From contig KQ964334.1 in the NCBI GenBank assembly GCA_001566295.1, positions 1-14,115 on the forward strand: a stretch of DNA of 14,115 nt, given 5' to 3'. The stretch is from Microdochium bolleyi. Its lineage: Eukaryota; Ascomycota; Sordariomycetes; Xylariales; Microdochiaceae. Below the pieces are notes generated by a model, which searched no databases, was not told the origin of the DNA, and saw only the letters and a program-made list of their open reading frames with translations. Positions 9,085 through 14,115 of the stretch are shown in pieces (position 1 is the stretch's first letter; each line of letters opens with the position of its first letter). A program made the position numbers and the translations under genes.

Positions 9085-9296
9085 GTCCGCCCATTGTGGT
9101 CCTGCGAGTCTACCTGGGCGCCGCTCTGCAGTAAAACGTGTGCGATCTCGGTTCCGGACGAACTTTCAGCTGCCCTGCTGCCCATCTGAGTGACGTCCGC
9201 CCATTATGATCCTGCGAGTCTACCTGGGCGCCGTTCTGCAGTAAAACGTATGCGATCTCGGGTCCGGACGAACTTCCAGCTGCCTAGCTGAGTGGC
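9085..9296. repeat. Recent tandem duplication of one ankyrin repeat (102-bp unit)
   Basis: The units starting at 9085 and 9195 are nearly identical: I count six differences over the first 90 bases, five of them transitions. The unit length is 102 bp (34 codons), and the first copy is 110 bp because of an internal 8-bp duplication. The next, older repeat starts at 9297. Confidence 0.9.
9169..9184. repeat. 8-bp direct duplication that shifts the frame
   Basis: GCTGCCCT is followed directly by GCTGCCCA. The sister ankyrin unit has only one copy at the matching place (about 9279-9286), so the extra eight bases are an insertion in this copy. Eight is not a multiple of three, so the reading frame changes here. 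Confidence 0.85.
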
Positions 9297-9571
9297 GTCC
9301 GGCCGGCATCATCCTGCTCGTCCACCGTCGCGCCGTGTTTGATCAGCACCGCAGCGATTGGTGCAGCGATTACTGAGTAACCTTTAAAGTGAGGAGTCGT
9401 AGCCCAACTAAGTGGTGTCCGTCCGAGTTCGTCGCGTGTGCAAACCGAGGCGCCACTTGTCAGCAAGATGTTCATGACCGACAAATCGACGACGGCAGAG
9501 CGCTCGACTAATAAGCTGAGCGCTGTCCGCCCTCTCTTGTTCTTTACGTCGATAGAGACGCTGTTTTCAAC

Positions 9572-9600
9572 CATTGCCTGTATCATTGCCTGTATCATTG
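9572..9600. repeat. 12-bp in-frame tandem repeat within an ankyrin repeat
   Basis: CATTGCCTGTAT occurs twice in a row and then starts a third time. On the minus strand it encodes a repeated Met-Ile-Gln-Ala. It lengthens one ankyrin unit by four residues without breaking the frame. Confidence 0.9.
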
Positions 9601-9856
9601 TCGGAGAGGGTCCCTCGCCCTTCGCGAAGGCGTTGTGCAATGGCGTATTCCCGTCTTGATCCGAAGTATTGATTGCAGCTCCATACCGAAGTAGAATGAG
9701 CACGACATCATGAGATTCATTGCAAGCTGCTGCGCTGAGTGCCGTGTGCCCGATTCATTCGTTGCGTCCATCGCTGCCCCAGAGTCAAGTAGTATCTGTA
9801 CTATCGGGGCTTGTCCCTTACTCGCTGCTAGTAGCAGCGCAGTTTCGCCGGAGTGA

Positions 9857-12201
9857 TCAGGAATTTCGGCATTGGCACCGCCGTTCAAGGAGCATCTTTA
9901 CTACTGACAACTTGCCGCCCATGACAGCCCAGTGTAGTGGAGTGTAGCCTACGTCATCGGTAGCGTCGATTTTGGCACCGCCTTCAAGGAGCCTCTCTAC
10001 TACTAACAAGCTGCCGTGCTTGGCTGCCCAGTGTAGTAGAGTACGACCGTTGTTGAGGACAGCGCCAAATGCAGCGCCATGCTCTAACAGGGCCTCCACA
10101 GTCTGTTTTCGATCTTCTTCTGCTGCCCAGCTTAGTGGCGTACGACCGTTTTTGTCGGGGTGCTCCAGAGAAGCTCCATTTCTCAGCAAGAACTGAACGA
10201 TAGCACGATTTGCAGCCCAGCTGAGTGATCCTTGTCTCATCATGCTCTTTTCATGAAGCAGTAGCTTCAAGTGTGGGAAGACGGCGGCGAGAATGGGGTC
10301 GTTGCCGTAGCCCGCCAAGTACGCCAAGAAACCAATTGAATCCTTGTATTGGAATTGCCGGCCACCTTTGACAATGATTGAGTTCTTCTCACAGAGGTCC
10401 TTGCCCTGCTTGGAATGGTCGTAATGCATCGCGTCGTGCCCTTGCAGACAAGCGACCAACGTGGTGACAGAAGCATCACTATGCCTCGCCAATGCCGCGA
10501 GGAGTGGTGGGCCATAACGCTCGTTGCCAGGTGCCAAACAGGCATCAGGAGTCGCCAGCTCAGGCCTGTCTCGCATGAGATAGCTTAGATCTCGCTCTGC
10601 CAGTAGGTAGAGAAGGCTGACTTGTGGGCTGTAATGACGTGTTCGGTGCCTTTCGAATGAATTGTGAAGCTCCACCCAGTGCTCCCGTATATCAGAAAAG
10701 TCAGACACGAAATCGCCCTGCGTAACGCCCAGGCCTGAAGCTGCTTCCGCATGGAGAAGGAAGTTCTCGGTGGCATATGCCAGGAACGGGTACGCGCGTG
10801 TGAACGCCTCGCGAAACTCGTTGAGGCTCTGCTTCCCCTTGTTGGGTCGTGATGATAGTCTGGCCTTCAAGCTTTTGCTGGCAGATATACAATTGAGACA
10901 ACAAGACTTTAGTCTCTCGTGACTTTTGCCCTTGAAGTTCTCTTCGATGCTTGGCCAGACCTGCTGGATACCGTGCTCTTTGAGGAGGAAGTCGTTTACC
11001 GATTCGTGGATGAACTGAACAGTGGGGGGTTTTGATCGCGTCAGTTCGGCCAATCCTTTCGATGCTGCGAGGATGAACTTGTTGACCTGTTCGAATTCAT
11101 TCTCGGGATCCCACTCGAGCAGGATGTCCTCGATTTTGCTCTTGCTGTTGTGAATAGCAAAGTACAGCTCCACTGGTGACAATGGCCGCTGCGCAAAGAG
11201 CAGCCACTGAATACAAAGGAGCATATTATCTCGGTTCTTCTCGTCGCGTAGTAGGATGTCGCGAAGAAGGTCGTGCAGGTCCCGAGGGATTCGTTGGAGC
11301 TCCTTGCGCTGTGCGGCAGCATCGGCGCCCTCGTCGTATAGTTCGTTGAGCATCTTGACGACAAGAATCACCCACATGAAGATCCCCGCGGATTTTTGCT
11401 GGACCTCCTCAGTGATCAATTTGGCATTCGGGCCGGTGCCAATGTTCAACCTGTCACCGACGTAGTTGGCGATGTCTTGTTCGTGCCCCTCCTGACCATC
11501 AAGGATCAGCTCGACACCCTTCCGGACCGTGATATGCGGGTAGTGCCTGCTTGCGAAAAGGACGCGGAAGCAGTGCTCTTGGCTCAATGCATGGTTTCGC
11601 AGGAGGTCCTCAAAAAAGTGAACCATGTCGCGGACCTCGTCGGAATGACATTCGTCGAGTGCGTCGATCATGCACACAAGTTGTCCTTGACCGAGGCTTT
11701 CTAATGCTTGATGTAGCAGATTCCGCAACGACTCGACTGTCCACTCGACGCTTGGGGACTGGGAATGATGTAGTATGCGCTGGGTGTGAGGAAATTGCGT
11801 AAGGATCTGTAGCAAGAGCGATTGGTACAGGCCTTGGACTGTTTTCTCCATCTTCTCTCCGCGGGCGTTGAAGAAGAACGAGATGACTGTCCAATCCTTC
11901 TTCTTTCGCGAAAACTCGCCCAGGACGAACTTCATGATGGTCGACTTGCCTGTACCAGGCTTGCCCTTCATCCAGAGTAAGCCATGGTGCTCAGGAAGCT
12001 TCGAGAGGTCGAGCCAGTCCTTGTACTCTTGCTTCTTGAGTAGCCATCGGCAAGTCTTGCCGTGGGCCATTCGTATGTTCAAAAGGCGCGCGTCGAGTTG
12101 GTCAAACTTGAGCGACTCGAGAATGAGTCCCACTTTTCCCTCGTCGAGTTCGTGGGTTGTCGGTGTCATGCTTTGAGGGGGCTCGGATTCCGGCATAATG
12201 T
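9857..12201 (-). CDS. NACHT NTPase exon of the NLR, intact open frame (779 codons from the internal ATG at 12196)
   Basis: Numbering from the Met at 12196, the Walker A loop is GKPGTGKST (78-86), Walker B is LVCMIDALDEC (173-183), and FASRHYP (214-220) fits the sensor-1 arginine segment. GIFMWVILVV (271-280), a winged-helix-like FAQRPLSPVELYFAI (334-348) and VQFIHESVNDFLL (393-405) follow in the order usual for fungal NACHT proteins. About 410-660 is a helical linker. From about 663 the ankyrin repeats start, with repeated NGRTPLSWAA and YTPLHWAV motifs. The last eight codons before the stop are out of frame because of an inserted base. NACHT proteins bind NTP and oligomerise on ligand sensing. 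If translated from the internal ATG, this exon would give a NACHT-ANK protein without a death-effector domain. Confidence 0.88.
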
Positions 12202-12269
12202 CTGCATCTCTGCGTTAGCCCTGCAAATCGCTCGCCAAGCAAAATTGAATCACGAACTATCACTTGTAC
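12202..12269 (-). other. Intron joining the PNP and NACHT exons
   Basis: The donor is GTACAA at 12269, a perfect CTAAC branch motif lies at 12218-12214, and the acceptor ATGCAG ends at 12202, about ten bases further on. Removal of these 68 bases keeps the PNP frame (…SGCN) continuous with the NACHT frame (DIMPESE…). The alternative acceptor GCAG after GATTT would leave an in-frame TAA. This is why the ATG at 12196 need not be the true start. Confidence 0.75.
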
Positions 12270-13288
12270 CGTTGCAGCCTGACGGAAAAAGGTAGAGAAA
12301 CTCCTTCGCGACCGCCGCTGCGTGTGGTTGCCACTCTTTGTTCTTGTGCGTGTCAGCGTAGTCGCAGATCCCCCTGATCACCAAGAACGACTTGTCGAGG
12401 CCCTTCAAGGCGGCGCCTTCCATCTCGATTCACAAAGCGTCATGTCGAGCGCCGATCTGATCTCTGGTCCACGCATGCTTGATGACCTGGTTGCCTGACG
12501 CGATCGTGCCGAAATGTATCCGTGGTAAGTAATCAAGGCGGGACTCTCGAGTGACATGCTTTGCGGGATCGCAAGCTTGACAGTTTATGTTCGCGGTAAG
12601 GTGCTCGTATATACTCTCAAACAAGATGTCCTGTAGCTGATCGCGAATCGCATATTTCTCCATGGCGGGTGTTCTAGCAGCATCTTCTCGAGAATGTGTG
12701 GTATCTGGCTCCCTCGCATGTCGTATTGGGCATGTAACGCGCTCAACTTTGTCGTTACTCTGGTAGATGATGTGTGAACCGCAGCTTTTCCCGTGAAGTG
12801 GCCGTCTTGGATCGTCTTGCCAAAGTCATGCTGTATGAGACTTAGGCCAACGACAACGTCGCCGAGGCGGACGTCATGGGCAGGCGTGGGCACTCCTCCC
12901 GCAATGCCGACCAGGAGTATCAGGCGAATCGATACATACGTCCTCCGCATGTTGCTTTCGGTGATCGCGGCGTTGTTCATGCCCATGCCACCCGCTGGCA
13001 GGCAGGCCATTGTGACATTGACACTGCCGACTCCGCCCAGGACATAGTGATTATTGTCATTCGGATCGGGCGGTAACGATTCATGCTCCTCGTCCAACAG
13101 TGCTCGAGCCGCGGCAAACTCGGTATAGATGGCGGATATCCAGCCGATCTCGTACTCCCGATGAGATAGTCGTTTTGTCGGTGTGGCCGGCCATTTGCCA
13201 GATTCAGTCGCTTTCGATTCGGAATCACAGCGGTGGAGTCGCCCTCGCTGAGTGTTGCGCGGCGCTTTGCGCTTCTGGTGTTCTCCAT
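12270..13288 (-). other. N-terminal PNP_UDP-like module of the NLR (disrupted)
   Basis: The frame that carries the domain reads HREYEIGWISAIYTEFAAAR, LLDEEHESLPPDPNDNNHY, VLGGVGSVNVTMACLPAGGM, LILLVGIAGGVPTPAHDVRL, GDVVVGLSLIQHDFGK. After a frameshift near 12664 it continues with PRIHFGTIASGNQVIKHAWT. After an in-frame TGA at 12430 it ends with IEMEGAALKGLDKSFLVIRG and ICDYADTHKNKEWQPHAA. These are the ordered hallmarks of the phosphorylase fold in fungal NLRs. The TGA falls at the residue before IEME, where relatives usually have Cys. In family members this domain recognises or processes purine nucleosides, or acts as the cell-death effector; here it cannot be translated whole. Confidence 0.85.
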
Positions 13289-14115
13289 AGCGGCGAGACT
13301 CTCGCGAGCGTCGCGTGCGTCGAAAGACGGGCACTACTGCGAGAAGAACGGTGATGATAGTTGGGATCCAGAAGAGGGGTTGAATGTACGGTCAGCGAGC
13401 TCGCCAGGCTGGCACGCGGAGAGCCTGACAAGGCTCCCGGGGACTCGACTGTGGCTGAGACTGCAAAGACCACGTGTATCGAGGTTGATGTTGAGGTTGT
13501 CGCAGATGGTCCCTTGAGGATCTCAGGTCGCTGCGGAGGCGTTATTGTTGGTGGGTGTACTAGTCGTGATCCACGACGGAGCAATCACGATCGGCAACCT
13601 TTCTGTAGAAGGAGATGTACCGACTGTTGAGGGACGATTCAAGGGTGAAGTTGCTCTTGGTGTCGAAGTCTGACAGGTAGTGTCCGAATACTCCTTTGTG
13701 GCCAAAGAGTCTTAACTGTCTTCTGGTCTTTCAGGCGATGAGTATGAGGTTCGATGATGCTCACTCCCCTGCAAACGAGTGTTCCATTCTCGGCTCAAAG
13801 GAAAGAAGAAAAAAACAGAATAGCAAGGAGGAAGACATACGATCGCAACGAAACTATCTTCGGGAGATCTCGAAAGCTTTCCGGTGAGGTATGCTTGGTG
13901 GTGGACGGAGAGAAGACCTTGCGAGGAGGATGTTGAAGGACGGGGTCTTTGTCGAAGGACTAGGCGGGACGATGGGGCGAAGCTATGTGGTCCGGTCTCA
14001 ACAGTCATTGTCATGAGGAGGGGGTAAGGGGGGAAAAACGACGGGGCTGGAGGCTGGGAAATGGCGAGTGTCAACAACCAACACGAACCCCCGCAGATGG
14101 TGCACACCACCACTG
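13289..14115. other. Upstream region of the NLR gene, no confirmed gene
   Basis: This should hold the promoter and 5' leader of the NLR. A purine-rich tract at about 13798-13816 reads as a CT-rich run on the minus strand, common in fungal promoters. Short Ser/Thr/Pro-rich frames occur on the minus strand between 13400 and 14113, but none starts with a convincing ATG or matches a family I know. Immediately upstream of 13288, the PNP frame stays open to a TGA near 13390 and would encode a hydrophobic stretch followed by arginines. Confidence 0.45.

Larger units (their letters stand above)
8907..9888 (-). other. C-terminal ankyrin-repeat tail of the NLR (frames broken four times)
   Basis: Ankyrin repeats continue in three successive frames: GGANAEIPDHSGETALLLAA and ILLDSGAAMDATNE; then LLRYGAAINTSDQDGNTPLH, LLTSGASVCTRDELGRTPLS and LIKHGATVDEQDDAGRTPLS; then VLLQSGAQVDSQDHNGRTPL, LLIKRGAAVLLKDHEGRSAL and a last helix pair ending KLVQILESSSSVSF with a TAA at 8907. 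The repeats mostly have the 33-residue period. Such repeats form the ligand-sensing face in this class and often recombine. The final stop looks natural, since it follows a typical terminal half repeat. Confidence 0.85.
8907..13288 (-). pseudogene. NLR-type gene: PNP domain - NACHT - ankyrin repeats, multiply disrupted
   Basis: Fungal NLRs of this design join a nucleoside-phosphorylase-like N-terminal domain to a NACHT NTPase and ankyrin repeats, and are thought to sense non-self and trigger cell death. All three modules are here in order on one strand. Seven changes break the frame. In the PNP module there is a shift near 13173-13185, a shift near 12663-12665 and a TGA at 12430-12432. In the ankyrin module there is a one-base insertion at about 9883, a one-base loss at 9747-9751, a TAG at 9284-9286 and an 8-bp insertion at 9169-9184. 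The start at 13288 (CGCTATGG context) encodes a basic leader, MENTRSAKRRATL, like those of PNP-NLRs. A spliced intron joins PNP to NACHT, so this is one gene, not neighbours. The NACHT exon is uninterrupted. Assembly errors could mimic the single-base shifts but less easily the stops and the 8-bp duplication. Confidence 0.85.

Noticed and set aside
13712..14113. Minus-strand open frame of about 133 codons upstream of the NLR
   Set aside because: It starts with GTG, is Ser/Pro-rich and includes a phenylalanine run from a homopurine tract. It looks like a leader or promoter region, not a gene.
1..14115. CRISPR array, rRNA, insertion sequence or intact transposase
   Set aside because: I found no spaced direct repeats, no conserved rRNA blocks and no transposase motifs. 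The only repeats are the ankyrin units and simple sequence.

Overview
The window looks like nuclear DNA of a filamentous ascomycete (Pezizomycotina). Short GT-AG introns (54-69 nt, one of 271 nt) interrupt the genes. The families present are typical of such fungi: HET-domain incompatibility proteins, a PNP-NACHT-ankyrin NLR, a fungal bZIP type with a conserved C-terminal block, and an ArsM-type arsenite methyltransferase. I cannot name the species.

Layout: 1-1137 holds no gene I can support. 1138-1794 (+) is the relic C-terminal part of a HET-domain protein. 2232-3351 (-) is a four-exon arsenite methyltransferase gene that looks intact (312 aa). It is divergent from an intact single-exon bZIP transcription factor at 3847-4701 (+), with a promoter region of about 0.5 kb between them. 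4837-5330 (+) is an internal fragment of a fungal PD-(D/E)XK-like family and ends at a pentanucleotide microsatellite. About 1.4 kb of low-complexity or gene-free DNA follows. 6705-7797 (-) is a four-exon isochorismatase-family hydrolase (232 aa) with an apparent secretion signal. 8907-13288 (-) is a large NLR-type gene with N-terminal nucleoside-phosphorylase-like domain, central NACHT NTPase and C-terminal ankyrin repeats. It carries about seven disabling changes, all in the two flanking modules. The 2.3-kb NACHT exon is fully open.

Together, the intact genes (arsM, bZIP, secreted isochorismatase) lie among three broken genes, two of them from self/non-self recognition families. This mix suggests an accessory, fast-evolving region. 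The methyltransferase and bZIP may form a small arsenic-response pair. The secreted isochorismatase resembles enzymes proposed to act on host salicylate precursors. Both functional links are inferences from family and position. The most interesting locus is the NLR: its lesions can be read almost base by base because its repeats preserve undamaged sister copies.
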